DNA from: Vibrio gelatinilyticus
GTDB lineage: Bacteria > Pseudomonadota > Gammaproteobacteria > Enterobacterales > Vibrionaceae
DNA length: 64,000 bases
Direction: 5' to 3'
NCBI RefSeq assembly: GCF_022836845.1
Contig: NZ_JAJNNZ010000004.1
Span: 1-64,000, forward strand
Shown here: positions 21,711 through 31,017 of the stretch, one piece after another
Layout: every line of letters begins with the position of its first letter
Position numbering within the stretch: the first letter of the stretch is position 1
Notes under the pieces: generated by a model
Told to the model about the DNA's origin: nothing
Seen by the model: the letters and a program-made list of their open reading frames with translations, nothing else
Databases searched by the model: none
Position numbers and translations under genes: made by a program

Positions 21711-22628
21711 ATGTTTTGCAAAAATATCAAAAATCTTCTCGCTGGCGCAGCGCTAATAGCTTTTAGCTCTGCTCCGGTTTTCGCTAAAACCTACCAACAC
21801 AGTTTAGGTTCACTTGAAATCAGCGAAGTGCCGCAGCGTGTGGTTGTACTGGGTTTTGGTAGTTTGGACTATCTTGATGCACTGGGTGTAACGCCAATCG
21901 GTATGCCAAAGAGCCTGCTGCCAGAGAATCTTCAGCAATACAAATCTGACGAGTTCACCAATACGGGTAGCTTGCAAGAAGTTAACTACGAAACATTGTT
22001 TACACTTAAACCAGACTTAATCATTGCTGAAGGCCGAATGGTTAAACATTACCAAGACCTAAAAGATATCGCGCCTGTTTATATGTACCGCATCGATAGC
22101 GCCAATTATTGGGAAACGACTCAGCAGCATTGGAACAACCTAAGTGAGATTTTTGGTAAGAAAGCGAAAGGCGATGAGCTAGTTGCAGAGGTTAAATCTC
22201 GAATCGACGCGCTACATTCTAAGAATATTGAACAGCCCAGAAAAGCGCTAACAGTAATGAGTAGCGGCAGCAATATTACCTCATTTGGTGCAGTAAGCCG
22301 TTTCTCTTTTGTCTATCAAGAAGCCGGTTTCACAACGACTGAATCGGTCAATGTTCCTGCCGAATCACGCACACACGGTGATTTGATTTCATTTGAATAC
22401 ATTGCGGATGCAAAACCAGATGTCCTTTTGATCCTTGACCGTGATCAGGCTATCGGCAAAGCAAGTGGTAAAGCCAATCAGCTTTTTGCTAATGACTTAG
22501 TGGAATCTACGCCAGCCTCTAAGAACGAACATTTGATTTATCTCGATCCTGCGGCGTGGTACTTGTCTGCGGGTGGCTACTACTCAACGAAAATGATGAT
22601 TGAAAACCTCAATCGTGCAATCCAGTAA
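21711..22628 (+). CDS. vctP: Periplasmic siderophore-binding protein (VctP-like)
   Basis: This 305-residue ABC-transporter binding protein has a signal peptide ending AFSSAPVFA-K. The Fe-siderophore binding fold is evident: VPQRVVVLGFGSLDYLDALGVTPIG near the N-terminus, then LFTLKPDLIIAEGR and a second lobe with YIADAKPDVLLILDRD. It carries ferric siderophore from the receptor to the inner-membrane permeases encoded immediately downstream. Relatives include VctP, FatB and CeuE. Expression is probably iron-repressed through the Fur-box-like site at 21663. Confidence 0.88.
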   Translation: MFCKNIKNLLAGAALIAFSSAPVFAKTYQHSLGSLEISEVPQRVVVLGFGSLDYLDALGVTPIGMPKSLLPENLQQYKSDEFTNTGSLQEVNYETLFTLKPDLIIAEGRMVKHYQDLKDIAPVYMYRIDSANYWETTQQHWNNLSEIFGKKAKGDELVAEVKSRIDALHSKNIEQPRKALTVMSSGSNITSFGAVSRFSFVYQEAGFTTTESVNVPAESRTHGDLISFEYIADAKPDVLLILDRDQAIGKASGKANQLFANDLVESTPASKNEHLIYLDPAAWYLSAGGYYSTKMMIENLNRAIQ

Positions 22629-22736
22629 GCGTTTTGAAATAAAACTGGTCAGGTTACTTTTAGCGAGTTATCTGGCTCTTTACCTTTTGAGCTTTGATGT
22701 CTCAGTCCTTTATAACAACCTTGTTCGTTTTACGTT

Positions 22737-23693
22737 ATGAAATTGACTCATATTATTGCATTGGTGGTGTTGCTACTGCTAGCCGTTGCTTCACTCTCTG
22801 TTGGTGTGGCCAATTTTTCATTTGCTGATCTGCTTTCTGGGGAGAGTCATGCAATCAATATTCTCGTTGGCAGCCGAATACCGCGATTGTTAGCTATCAT
22901 CTTAGCGGGTGCAGGGTTGAGTATTGCAGGTCTGATTATGCAGCAGATTGTTCAGAACCGCTTCGCAGCACCTTCGACGACAGGTACGATCGACTGGGCC
23001 ATGCTCGGCTACATGATGTCATTGATTCTATTTTCTGATAGGAGCAGTTGGGTTCATTTGGTGGTTATCTTTGCTTTTTCGGTTATTGGCACGCTTGTGT
23101 TTGTTCTATTTTTGCAGACGCTGAAGTTCAAGAGCACGGTGATGGTACCATTGTTCGGTATCATGTATGGCAACGTGGTATCTGCGCTGACAACGTTTAT
23201 CGCTTATAAGTATGATTTGGTACAGGCCCTTGGCTCGTGGACGGTTGCTAATTTTGCCTCCGTATTACGCGGAAATTATGAGTTTCTGTACATTGCATTC
23301 CCGGTGTGTATTTTAGCTTATGCCTATGCAAACAAGTTTAGTGCAGCGAGTGTAGGAGAAACCTTTGCTAAAAATATCGGCCTTAATTATCAACGTGTTG
23401 TGATGTTTGGTGTGATTCTGGTTGCAGTATTGTCATCATCTGTGGTGATGATCGTTGGTTTGATTCCATTCCTAGGCTTGATTGTCCCTAATATTGTATC
23501 GCTATTTATAGGCGACAATATGCGACGAAATCTGCCCTGGGTTGCCTTCGCTGGGGTTATTCTTGTTCTCGTGTGCGACATTCTAGGTCGTTTGATTATT
23601 TTCCCTTACGAAATTCCAATCTCTATGATAATCAGCATTTTAGGTGGTACTTTTTTTGTATATTTAATTTTGCGAGACAAATTGAATGCCTAG
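22737..23693 (+). CDS. vctD: Siderophore ABC transporter permease (VctD-like)
   Basis: This 318-residue FecCD-family permease has about nine hydrophobic segments. It contains the family signature SRIPRLLAIILAGAGLSIAGLIMQ (about residues 40 to 63) and VGLIPFLGLIVPNIVS (about 240 to 255), the EAA-like coupling region. It forms the membrane channel with the next permease. The gene overlaps vctG by 8 bp. The gap of 108 bp after vctP shows no clear terminator, so the four genes probably form one operon. Confidence 0.88.
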   Translation: MKLTHIIALVVLLLLAVASLSVGVANFSFADLLSGESHAINILVGSRIPRLLAIILAGAGLSIAGLIMQQIVQNRFAAPSTTGTIDWAMLGYMMSLILFSDRSSWVHLVVIFAFSVIGTLVFVLFLQTLKFKSTVMVPLFGIMYGNVVSALTTFIAYKYDLVQALGSWTVANFASVLRGNYEFLYIAFPVCILAYAYANKFSAASVGETFAKNIGLNYQRVVMFGVILVAVLSSSVVMIVGLIPFLGLIVPNIVSLFIGDNMRRNLPWVAFAGVILVLVCDILGRLIIFPYEIPISMIISILGGTFFVYLILRDKLNA

Positions 23694-24699
23694 TTTAACT
23701 CATAAATACAGGTCTACTAATTCGTGTCAGAAAAGTAGGCTGCGATTGAGCAAAAATGGCATATTACTGACAGCGCTGGGTGTGATAGCTCTTGCTATTT
23801 GTGCACTGTTCATTGGTAAGGGGCTAACGGTTGACAACTATCAGTTCTTTTTATCGCGCCGTATTCCTAAAGTATTGGCATTGGTGTTGGCCGCCATTGC
23901 CATTGGTTCTTCGTCACTTATCTTTCAAACCATTACGATCAATCGGATCTTAACGCCATCGATTCTTGGTTTTGATTCCTTGTATGTAATGATTCAGGTT
24001 TTGTTGGTTGCGGGGTTTGGTGGCTTTAGCACCGTTGTGATTAATACCAAAGTCAATTTCGTTATCGCGACTGGAATAATGGTCATTGGTGCTATGACGT
24101 TGTTCCACTTTTACTTTAAAAATAGGCAACGTAATATTTTCACTCTTTTACTCATTGGTGTTGTGCTAAGTAGCTTATTTAGCAGTGTGACTGGCTTCTT
24201 TACTATGGTGCTAGACCCAGACGAGTTTGCCCAGATTCAAGGGTCGATGTTCGCAAGCTTTAACAATATTAGTTCCGAGCTGGTGTATTGGTGCATATTG
24301 CCAATGCTTTTTTGTTGCGTGGCGCTTTTTAGGTTATCCGATAAGCTCGATGTGATGTGGCTAGGCGCTGACAATGCCAATAGCCTTGGTGTCGATACAC
24401 ACAAATTGACGATGCAGGTAATGTTTATTATTACGCTGATGGTTTCTATCTCTACGGCTTTGATTGGCCCCGTGCTCTTCTTTGGCTTGATAGTCGTCGC
24501 TTTGACTCGCCAACTGTTTATTGGGTACCAACATCGATTTCTAATCATGGCTAGTGCTGTGCTTGCTGTAGTGGTGTTGGCTGGTGGCCAGTGGATTGTT
24601 GAGAATCTATTTGATTTTGATACCACCATTAGCGTGATTATCAACTTCCTTGGTGGTGGTTACTTTCTGTATCTGTTAATGAAACATAAAATCGATTAA
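23686..24699 (+). CDS. vctG: Siderophore ABC transporter permease (VctG-like)
   Basis: This 337-residue FecCD permease is the second half of the channel. The signature SRRIPKVLALVLAAIAIGSSSLIFQTI lies near residues 63 to 89 and IGPVLFFGLIVVALTRQL near 262 to 279. A polar N-terminal extension of about 25 residues precedes the first membrane helix. If the overlap-dependent start is not used, the ATG-less N-terminus leaves no better alternative. It overlaps vctD by 8 bp and is 12 bp from the ATPase gene. Confidence 0.88.
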   Translation: MPSLTHKYRSTNSCQKSRLRLSKNGILLTALGVIALAICALFIGKGLTVDNYQFFLSRRIPKVLALVLAAIAIGSSSLIFQTITINRILTPSILGFDSLYVMIQVLLVAGFGGFSTVVINTKVNFVIATGIMVIGAMTLFHFYFKNRQRNIFTLLLIGVVLSSLFSSVTGFFTMVLDPDEFAQIQGSMFASFNNISSELVYWCILPMLFCCVALFRLSDKLDVMWLGADNANSLGVDTHKLTMQVMFIITLMVSISTALIGPVLFFGLIVVALTRQLFIGYQHRFLIMASAVLAVVVLAGGQWIVENLFDFDTTISVIINFLGGGYFLYLLMKHKID

Positions 24700-24711
24700 A
24701 GGTCTGTACGC

Positions 24712-25467
24712 GTGATCAAAATTAGTGGTTTAACCAAACGATATGACGATAAATACGTGGTGAAAAATGCAGACGCGCTTTTTCCACTAGGTCAGGTAAC
24801 GAGCATTATTGGCCCGAATGGAGCGGGCAAGAGTACACTGTTGTCAATGGCGAGCCGATTAACCAACAGTGATGCTGGTGCGGTTGTGATTGGTGATAGG
24901 CCCCTGGAACAGTGGGAGAGTGCTGATCTTGCAAAGCGTTTATCTGTTCTTCGCCAATCAAACAATATCAATATGCGCTTTACGGTACGTGAGCTAGTAG
25001 CGTTTGGTCGGTTTCCATATTCACAGGGCCGTTTAACCGATGAAGATAATCAAATAATTGACCGGGCGCTGTATCATTTAAATATCGCCAAACTGCAAGA
25101 TCGCTTCATTGACCAACTATCTGGTGGGCAGCGCCAGATGGCCTTTATTGCTATGATTGTTGCTCAGGATACGGATTACATTTTCCTCGATGAGCCACTG
25201 AATAATCTCGATATTAAACATTCGGTCGATATTATGAGTACGTTGAAAAAGTTGGCGGATAAGCACAACAAAGCGGTTGTGATCGTGATTCATGATATCA
25301 ATTTTGCGTCATGTTACTCGGACAATATTGTCGCGATGAAGCGGGGTGAAGTGATTAAGAGCGGCGATGTTGATGACGTTATTCAAGAAGAAGTGCTTAG
25401 TGAGATCTACGAAATCCCGTTTATGGTTCGTAATATTGATGGTAGCCGAATTTCCCTTTACTACTAG
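24712..25467 (+). CDS. vctC: Siderophore ABC transporter ATPase (VctC-like)
   Basis: This 251-residue ATP-binding subunit has Walker A GPNGAGKST (residues about 36 to 44), signature LSGGQRQMAFIA, Walker B YIFLDEP and the switch histidine in VIHDINFA. It powers import through the two permeases encoded upstream. A GTG start at 24712 is used, and no other in-frame start fits. It is the last gene of the vct operon. Confidence 0.9.
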   Translation: MIKISGLTKRYDDKYVVKNADALFPLGQVTSIIGPNGAGKSTLLSMASRLTNSDAGAVVIGDRPLEQWESADLAKRLSVLRQSNNINMRFTVRELVAFGRFPYSQGRLTDEDNQIIDRALYHLNIAKLQDRFIDQLSGGQRQMAFIAMIVAQDTDYIFLDEPLNNLDIKHSVDIMSTLKKLADKHNKAVVIVIHDINFASCYSDNIVAMKRGEVIKSGDVDDVIQEEVLSEIYEIPFMVRNIDGSRISLYY

Positions 25468-25539
25468 TGTCTAATATGAGCTCGCTACAAGAAATCAGTC
25501 ACTCAACGGATTCAAGTGTGACGACACTCTTGTTAGCGA

Positions 25540-25722
25540 TCATCTTTTAGCGCGATCTTTGGAAACAGTTCCACCTTGCCTTTTGCAATCAGTCACAATA
25601 ACCGTTCCAATGGGTTTACCATCAACGTAACAGGGCAGGCTAGGGGCTCCAGAAGCTGTAGCGTTTCCAGAAAATAAGGTTGCCGAAAAAATAACAACAG
25701 TAGACATTAAAACGGTACGCAT
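25540..25722 (-). CDS. Small secreted protein of unknown function
   Basis: This 60-residue protein has a signal peptide (MRTVLMSTVVIFSATLFSGNATASG) and a short mature part with two cysteines (PCYVDGKPIGTVIVTDCKRQGG) and a basic end. The cysteines could form one disulphide in the periplasm. AGAAGGAA directly before the ATG supports translation. No domain is recognised. Confidence 0.65.
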   Translation of the reverse strand: MRTVLMSTVVIFSATLFSGNATASGAPSLPCYVDGKPIGTVIVTDCKRQGGTVSKDRAKR

Positions 25723-26032
25723 TTCCTTCTCTCCAACAGTAACCAGTCTACATTCATACGTTTTCCGAACGGTTGGGATCAGGGTGTTAGACGCTGGTTT
25801 ACCCCATTTATGCGATAGTTATCCGTTAAAGCCGTCTGTATTTATGCCCTCGCAAGAAAACAAGCTAATGTCACACAGCGATATTCAAACGTTGGGGCAC
25901 CGTCTGGCAGATAGATAACTTGTCAACTTTTGGGTTTTCACCTCAAGAAGTGCAAGATATTTATTGAGTGTTTTCACACCACTTTGATTGCGATAGTCTT
26001 GCTTTTCGCACATCAATAGAGGCTGAGTTTTG
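25723..26032. other. Intergenic region with no clear gene
   Basis: About 310 bp. A short frame from the ATG at 25843 (MPSQENKLMSHSDIQTLG) stops after 24 codons and may be a leftover of a lost gene. I see no RNA gene or repeat. Confidence 0.4.
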
Positions 26033-26272
26033 ATGAAAAGTCATTGCAATACATGTGGTTATATCACAGACCATTCTAAACATTTTCAAGAAGCAAAAGA
26101 CAAATACCCCAATACATTTTGGGGTGGTGTTAGGAAGTTTGTTTGGGAAACCTTGATTGTTGGTGGCAGCACCGATATGGCTTTGAAAAAGCTCGACGAA
26201 CAAGATCTCGTTTTAACCTGCCGCCAATGTAGCAGTAAAAAAATCGACAATCAGGGCAAGGAATTTCAATAA
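26033..26272 (+). CDS. Small zinc-ribbon-like protein
   Basis: This 79-residue protein is read from ATG 26033. CNTCGYITDHSKH near the N-terminus and CRQCSSKK near the C-terminus form two CxxC knuckles that could bind one zinc. The segment between them is NTFWGGVRKFVWETLIVGGSTDMALKKL. GAGG lies upstream at a long spacing. An opposing minus-strand frame (25961 to 26203) overlaps it but lacks recognisable features, so I prefer this one. Its function is unknown. Confidence 0.55.
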   Translation: MKSHCNTCGYITDHSKHFQEAKDKYPNTFWGGVRKFVWETLIVGGSTDMALKKLDEQDLVLTCRQCSSKKIDNQGKEFQ

Positions 26273-26292
26273 GTGCGCGAGAGGGCGCACTT
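26271..26292 (+). terminator. Hairpin after the zinc-ribbon gene
   Basis: Perfect 8-bp inverted repeat AAGTGCGC/GCGCACTT with a 6-base loop, overlapping the stop codon. There is no T-tract, so termination is uncertain. Confidence 0.35.
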
Positions 26293-26376
26293 GACCTCCA
26301 ACTTCTTAAGCGATAAATCGTCGATTGACCATAAAAAACAGTAGCGATTGATTTCGTTACTGTTATCCTTTCTTCC

Positions 26377-27372
26377 ATGGAATTTAATCAATTACTTACC
26401 CAAAAGTCACGTCGTTGGCGACGTGTACTTATCACTATGTCGTTAGCATTGCTGACGCTGTCACTGATTCACCTGTCTATCGGTGAAATCACTATCAACC
26501 CTTTTTCACCAAAGAACGCCCTTGAGTCTCAGCTGCTTTTTGAACTGCGTATGCCACGCCTGTTGGCTGCGATTGCGATTGGAGCCTCGCTCGCATTGTC
26601 TGGAGCGGCGCTGCAAGTATTGCTTGGGAATGTGCTGGCCGAACCCGGTGTGCTTGGGATTTCTGGCGGGGCCAGTTTGGGAATGGTTGCGGTCTTATTC
26701 CTATTTCCTGTCGCGGCCACGCCTATGGTCTTTATGGGAGCAGGGATAGCTGGCTCACTATTGTTTACTTTACTGCTTGTTGGCATGGCCAAAGCAATGC
26801 GTTTAACGACGACTCGGCTTTTATTGGTCGGGGTTGCTCTTGGTATTTTGTCGAGCGCCGCAGTGACATGGGCTTTTTACTTTAGCGATGATCTTAGTAT
26901 TCGACAGTTAATGTACTGGTTAATGGGCAGCATTGGTGGGGTAAGTTGGTATCAACATGTGTTGGTCGTGTTTATGGTGCCAGTATTGGTGTGGCTGTGC
27001 TTGCAAGGCAAAATACTTGATCGACTGATGGTTGGCGAGATCCATGCCCTTCAATTGGGTGTTGATGTTGAGAAGCTGCGTTGGCAGCTTATTCTGTCCA
27101 TTTCAATGTTGGTAGGTTGCTCTGTGGCGCTTGGGGGAGTGATTAGCTTTGTTGGTCTAGTGGTGCCGCATTTGTTACGGATGGCATTTGGCAGTGAAAA
27201 TCGTTATTTGTTGCCGCTGTCAGTGATTTCGGGAGCGACACTGTTGGTGTTCGCCGATATATTTGCACGCACTTTGATTGATTCTGCGGAGCTTCCGTTA
27301 GGGGTGATGACCACAACAATCGGCGCGCCTGTGTTTATTTGGATGTTGGTAAAAAGTCATGATACACGTTAA
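26377..27372 (+). CDS. btuC: Vitamin B12 ABC transporter permease BtuC
   Basis: This 331-residue FecCD-family permease has the BtuC signature [25 protein letters not shown] (about residues 56 to 80), [16 protein letters not shown] and [11 protein letters not shown]. The length matches BtuC of enterobacteria and vibrios. It imports cobalamin delivered by BtuF. btuD follows with a 14-bp overlap. No cobalamin riboswitch is visible in the short upstream region. It could be another FecCD permease, but the pairing with a divergent BtuD-like ATPase favours B12. Confidence 0.85.
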   Translation: MEFNQLLTQKSRRWRRVLITMSLALLTLSLIHLSIGEITINPFSPKNALESQLLFELRMPRLLAAIAIGASLALSGAALQVLLGNVLAEPGVLGISGGASLGMVAVLFLFPVAATPMVFMGAGIAGSLLFTLLLVGMAKAMRLTTTRLLLVGVALGILSSAAVTWAFYFSDDLSIRQLMYWLMGSIGGVSWYQHVLVVFMVPVLVWLCLQGKILDRLMVGEIHALQLGVDVEKLRWQLILSISMLVGCSVALGGVISFVGLVVPHLLRMAFGSENRYLLPLSVISGATLLVFADIFARTLIDSAELPLGVMTTTIGAPVFIWMLVKSHDTR

Positions 27373-28123
27373 AGATCTGAGCGTTGAAAATCGACTGTTG
27401 CCAATGTCTTTTCAATGCGATAAAGGGCAAGTCGTTCATATCATTGGCCCTAATGGCAGCGGGAAAAGTACGTTGCTGTCAGCCCTGGCTGGGGTGTTGT
27501 CTGCGAAAGGTGATGTCTTATTCGGCGATCAACTTATGAGTAATATGGCACTCTCAGATCTGGCACTGGTGCGCGCCTATATGAGCCAGAGTGAGCGCCC
27601 AGCATTCAATATGATGGTCTTTCATTTTCTGTCGATGTCTGTGCCAAATCTACCCGATATAGACGCCAAACAAGTCGATGCGACATTAAGCGAGGTGACT
27701 CAATTGCTAAATGTGAGTACGCTTTTGCATCGCACGGTCCATCAACTATCGGGTGGAGAATGGCAGCGGGTAAGGCTCGCCGCCATGTGTTTGCAAGTTT
27801 GGCCTGCGCTTAATCCGTATTCACGTTTGCTCATTTTGGATGAACCATCGGCACCGCTCGATATTGGCCAGGAGCGATATCTTCAGCAAATGATTACGCA
27901 ATTAGCAAAACAAGGGTTGACGGTTGTTGTTGCCAACCACAATCTCAATGTTACGTTAAATCAAGCTGATCAGGTGATCTTATTAAACAAAGGCGTTGCC
28001 ATCGCATCTGGAACCCCAACAGCGGTGCTACTTCCCGGTGTGCTAAGCACCATCTACGATGCCGAGGTTGAATTGACCGAAGTTAAAGGCAAGCCAATGT
28101 TATTGTTCAACGGCACACCCTAG
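27359..28123 (+). CDS. btuD: Vitamin B12 ABC transporter ATPase BtuD
   Basis: This 254-residue ATPase has Walker [10 protein letters not shown] (about residues 31 to 39), signature [14 protein letters not shown], Walker [13 protein letters not shown] and a switch His in VVANHNLN. The N-terminal [22 protein letters not shown] and the SGGEWQRV variant are typical of BtuD. It overlaps btuC by 14 bp, so translation is coupled. It hydrolyses ATP on the inner face of the membrane to drive cobalamin import. Confidence 0.87.
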   Translation: MIHVKDLSVENRLLPMSFQCDKGQVVHIIGPNGSGKSTLLSALAGVLSAKGDVLFGDQLMSNMALSDLALVRAYMSQSERPAFNMMVFHFLSMSVPNLPDIDAKQVDATLSEVTQLLNVSTLLHRTVHQLSGGEWQRVRLAAMCLQVWPALNPYSRLLILDEPSAPLDIGQERYLQQMITQLAKQGLTVVVANHNLNVTLNQADQVILLNKGVAIASGTPTAVLLPGVLSTIYDAEVELTEVKGKPMLLFNGTP

Positions 28124-28253
28124 TCAATAACTTGGGTTATGGCATGTTGATTTAATCACATTCTGTTGGTGCTCAGTGACGTTCTTAATCGTTAACTCAA
28201 ACCCGCGTGTTGCCCGTGAGACGCCTCCCATTTGAGAGCTTGGGCTTTTGGGC

Positions 28254-29114
28254 TTATAAGTGACGCGCTAGGCATTCAAACACCGTTTTCACTCTTTTAT
28301 TGGTGCGCAATTCTTGATGGCAAACCAACCACATTTCAAGCGTCAGTGGGGTTCCCATCAGTTCAAAGGCTTTGATGAGATCGGCGTGTTGCTCGCCGAC
28401 GTCTTCTGGCAAGAAGATAATGCCAAGGTGGTGCTTAGCCAATTCTATGTGCAAAGGCTGAAACATGGTTGCGATTGGAAAATGTTCGGGTTGCAAATCC
28501 CAACCAATGGGCGAAAGTTGTTTACTGACCATAGAGGAGCGATCAAAACCGATGAAGTCGGGCGGCGCAGAAAGCGAGTACTGCTTACTGGCAGATAGAT
28601 AACGGCGACTACCATACAGCCAAACGGGAATATCCCTGATTTTTTTAGCAATGAGTTCTGGCTGAGTAGGGCGAAAGCTTCGAATGGCGATGTCGGCTTC
28701 ACCCCTTTGTAAGTCACTGACTTCATTAGACACAACAACATCGATTTGGATTTTGGGCGCTTGCTGTCTTAGTAAGGCAATGATCGCAGGAAGGCGATAG
28801 AGTGCATCAATTTGGCTGGCTGCGATCGTTACTCGGCCCTCAATGACCTCTGAATGCCCAAGAGCCGTTAGCGAGGCTTGAATCGCCGCTTCATTCATCG
28901 GCGCAAGGCGCTTTAACAACTCTTGTCCCGCTTTGGTGAGGTGCAGTTTTTTTCCAATTCGTTCAAACAAAGCGACATTGAGCTCTTTTTCGAGCGCCGA
29001 GACTTGCCGGCCGACTGTCGGCTGAGTTAACTCTAATGTTTTTGCTGCCGCTGAAAACGATCCTTGCTGCGCAGTGGCTAGAAACGCTTTGGCGTTATTC
29101 CAATCAAAGTTCAT
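28254..29114 (-). CDS. LysR-family transcriptional regulator
   Basis: This 286-residue regulator has the N-terminal helix-turn-helix GSFSAAAKTLELTQPTVGRQVSALEKEL (about residues 18 to 45) and a LysR effector domain. It is divergent from the NAD(P)-binding protein gene at 29236. The intergenic region holds a perfect 11-bp inverted repeat, which suggests that it controls that gene and itself. The effector is unknown. Confidence 0.88.
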   Translation of the reverse strand: MNFDWNNAKAFLATAQQGSFSAAAKTLELTQPTVGRQVSALEKELNVALFERIGKKLHLTKAGQELLKRLAPMNEAAIQASLTALGHSEVIEGRVTIAASQIDALYRLPAIIALLRQQAPKIQIDVVVSNEVSDLQRGEADIAIRSFRPTQPELIAKKIRDIPVWLYGSRRYLSASKQYSLSAPPDFIGFDRSSMVSKQLSPIGWDLQPEHFPIATMFQPLHIELAKHHLGIIFLPEDVGEQHADLIKAFELMGTPLTLEMWLVCHQELRTNKRVKTVFECLARHL

Positions 29115-29129
29115 GCCAGTCTCTCACCT

Positions 29130-29197
29130 TTAACCATGCATTTACGCATATCAATAGTCACTTTATCACTGATTACAGTTCACTATTGCATGGTTAA
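29130..29197. promoter_or_regulatory. Inverted repeat in a divergent LysR promoter region
   Basis: TTAACCATGCA (29130 to 29140) and TGCATGGTTAA (29187 to 29197) are perfect complements separated by 46 bp. The spacing suits a looped or two-site operator for the LysR protein encoded at 28254. Confidence 0.5.
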
Positions 29198-29235
29198 GAT
29201 GTAATCACAATTTATATATCGATAAGGGATGAGGG

Positions 29236-29931
29236 ATGAAAAAAATATGCATTGTAGGAGCATCAGGGAAACTAGGGCGATATATGGTTCAACATGCCCT
29301 TGATCGTGGCTATCAGGTTAATGCGGTTTGCCGAGCCAAGAGTGTTCATAAGCTGCGCGCCTTTGAAAGAGAAATCCAGATATTCCCAGGGCATACTGAC
29401 GACACTGAGGTGATAAAAAACGCCGTACGATGCTGTGAGGCAGTATTGGTTGTATTGGCGCCCTGGGGCGTGAAGCATTATTCAACCAATACGGCAAAGG
29501 CGGTGTTGGATCATGCTGATGACAAGGCGCGACTCATTTTCTCTTGTGGCTGGCATATTTCGTTGGACGGTAAAGATAGGTTTAGTCGCCGATTTAAAGT
29601 GATGGTGAAGCTGCTTAGCGTGGTATTGCGAACTTTAAGGATTGCAGATATAGACGATCAAGTTCGAGCATGTAATACGATATTTGCATCGACTCGACGC
29701 TGGACTGTGGTTCGTGGTAGCGATTTGGAAGAAGGGGAGAGTCAGGGACTTCCGGTGCGTAGTGATCATGTGGGCGACAAGGTATTAGAAAGTAACCTAA
29801 CCCGCAGAACGGATTTTGCGTTATTTATGATCTCTGCAATCGAAAACGACGCGCTGGTTGGTAAGGCGCCCGCGATTGTGGGCTGTAAAACGGAGTCAGC
29901 TCAAAAGTACGATACGCATGCATTTCGATAG
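29236..29931 (+). CDS. NAD(P)-binding (NmrA/SDR-like) protein
   Basis: This 231-residue protein has a Rossmann start, KKICIVGASGKLGRYMVQHALDRGYQVNAVCR, with the GxxGxxG glycines near residues 8 to 14. It belongs to the NAD(P)H-binding, atypical short-chain dehydrogenase group. No YxxxK catalytic pair is evident, so it may be a redox sensor or a reductase of unknown substrate. GATGAGGG precedes ATG 29236. It is divergent from the LysR gene and followed by a terminator at 29948. Confidence 0.78.
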   Translation: MKKICIVGASGKLGRYMVQHALDRGYQVNAVCRAKSVHKLRAFEREIQIFPGHTDDTEVIKNAVRCCEAVLVVLAPWGVKHYSTNTAKAVLDHADDKARLIFSCGWHISLDGKDRFSRRFKVMVKLLSVVLRTLRIADIDDQVRACNTIFASTRRWTVVRGSDLEEGESQGLPVRSDHVGDKVLESNLTRRTDFALFMISAIENDALVGKAPAIVGCKTESAQKYDTHAFR

Positions 29932-29947
29932 GGTAATTAATAACAAA

Positions 29948-29973
29948 AAACTGGCTGACTTCCCAGCCAGTTT
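29948..29973. terminator. Bidirectional terminator
   Basis: AAACTGGCT/AGCCAGTTT, a 9-bp perfect stem with an 8-base loop and an A-run before it. It lies between the convergent genes at 29236 and 30057. Confidence 0.6.
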
Positions 29974-30056
29974 CTATCGAGCTAGCGCTAAGGGTGAGCG
30001 CTTTCTATTTGTTAGCACATCTTATGTTGGCAAAGCTTATGTTTGCTAATAAAGGC

Positions 30057-30629
30057 TTAAACCAATGGAGCAAGATCCGCAGGTCGATAGTATACAGATT
30101 TAAGAACTTTACCCTGACGGATAGTTTTTGCCTCAGAAACGAAGTCTTTTGCACACTTAGCAATAATGTATTCGCCTTTTTGTACCGCCATTAGCTCGAT
30201 GCCCTGCTTAGCGTAGAATGCTTCTGTGTCTGCGTATTCTTGCTCGTTACGGCATACTTTGCTCATGTTGCTAGAGTGGATCTCATCCCAGCAACGAATG
30301 AAATCGATTTGACGGTTTTCAGCAACGTGCAATAGCAAATCAATCAAATAGCTGATTGCGATATTGTCTTCTAGCTTGCTATGTCCTAAGTGAACCAAAC
30401 GTCCCATCAGGACATAAACCGAATCGATGATCGCGTCTGCTTGCTCTGCTTTGCAATCGGCTTCTGCCAGTTCGGTCAGCTCTTCAATAGCCAGAGAACT
30501 GTGCAGAGTATCTGCTTTATCGTCCAGTGTCTCAGGAGCCGCAACAGGCAGATCGAAAGTCGTTCTGAATTCGGTAATGTCGCGGTACAGATGGTCAAAA
30601 ATATTTTGGTCTAGTTTAGTGAGTTTCAT
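30057..30629 (-). CDS. MazG-like nucleotide pyrophosphohydrolase family protein
   Basis: This 190-residue protein has the all-alpha NTP pyrophosphatase motif AIEELTELAEADCKAEQADAIIDSVYVLMG (about residues 48 to 77). Its EExxE and ExxD-like acidic residues bind Mg2+ in MazG/PRA-PH proteins. It probably hydrolyses a nucleoside triphosphate to the monophosphate, but the substrate is unknown. The C-terminal half (CWDEIHSSNMSKVCRN) repeats the 'HxSNMSK' block of dCTPase-like members. It is a single gene with no obvious partners. Confidence 0.8.
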   Translation of the reverse strand: MKLTKLDQNIFDHLYRDITEFRTTFDLPVAAPETLDDKADTLHSSLAIEELTELAEADCKAEQADAIIDSVYVLMGRLVHLGHSKLEDNIAISYLIDLLLHVAENRQIDFIRCWDEIHSSNMSKVCRNEQEYADTEAFYAKQGIELMAVQKGEYIIAKCAKDFVSEAKTIRQGKVLKSVYYRPADLAPLV

Positions 30630-30861
30630 ATCAAGCTTTCACAATTTTTTGGTGTTAAGGATCCTATCAAACGAAAGAGGGTATAGCTAGAAGAAGCTGG
30701 GTTTCTCATGTTCATTTTAGCAAGATAAAAGCAAATGAATTGAAAGCTGATTGGGGCTTGCTATTAAGAATGTGATTCCGTTAAACTGTGTTTGCTATCG
30801 GTTGCACATTGCTTAAAGTTAAGCTGCTCAAGGGCTTAAAATAAATGCATATGATATAAGA

Positions 30862-31017
30862 GAGATTAGGTTGTACGGTGATAGGCTGAGCAACAGCCAT
30901 TGTCGCGACCAAAAGGTTTCGTAGAGCAGTTTACTGCTTTGTGAAAACGACGTTTCGGAATTAGGGTCCCGAGTCGTCGTCTAAAAAGGCCACCATTTTT
31001 TAATGGTGGCCTTTTTT
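30862..31017 (+). ncRNA. Candidate small RNA with serial hairpins and an intrinsic terminator
   Basis: No gene fits the 479 bp between 30630 and 31108. In this part, stems follow one another: GGCTG/CAGCC (30884 to 30898), CGCGACC/GGTTTCG with loop AAAA (30904 to 30921), AGCAG/CTGCT (30925 to 30938), and ACGACG..TCGG with CCGA..CGTCGT (30947 to 30980). The last is a strong terminator, AAGGCCACCATT/AATGGTGGCCTT with a T-run (30983 to 31017). TATGAT at 30850 could be a -10 box. I do not recognise the RNA, and its 5' end is a guess. Confidence 0.5.

Noticed and set aside
25961-26203. Minus-strand frame opposite the zinc-ribbon gene
   Set aside because: The + strand frame has paired CxxC motifs and this one has no feature.
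26273-26376. Cobalamin riboswitch upstream of btuC
   Set aside because: Only about 100 bp is available and no B12-box-like sequence was found.
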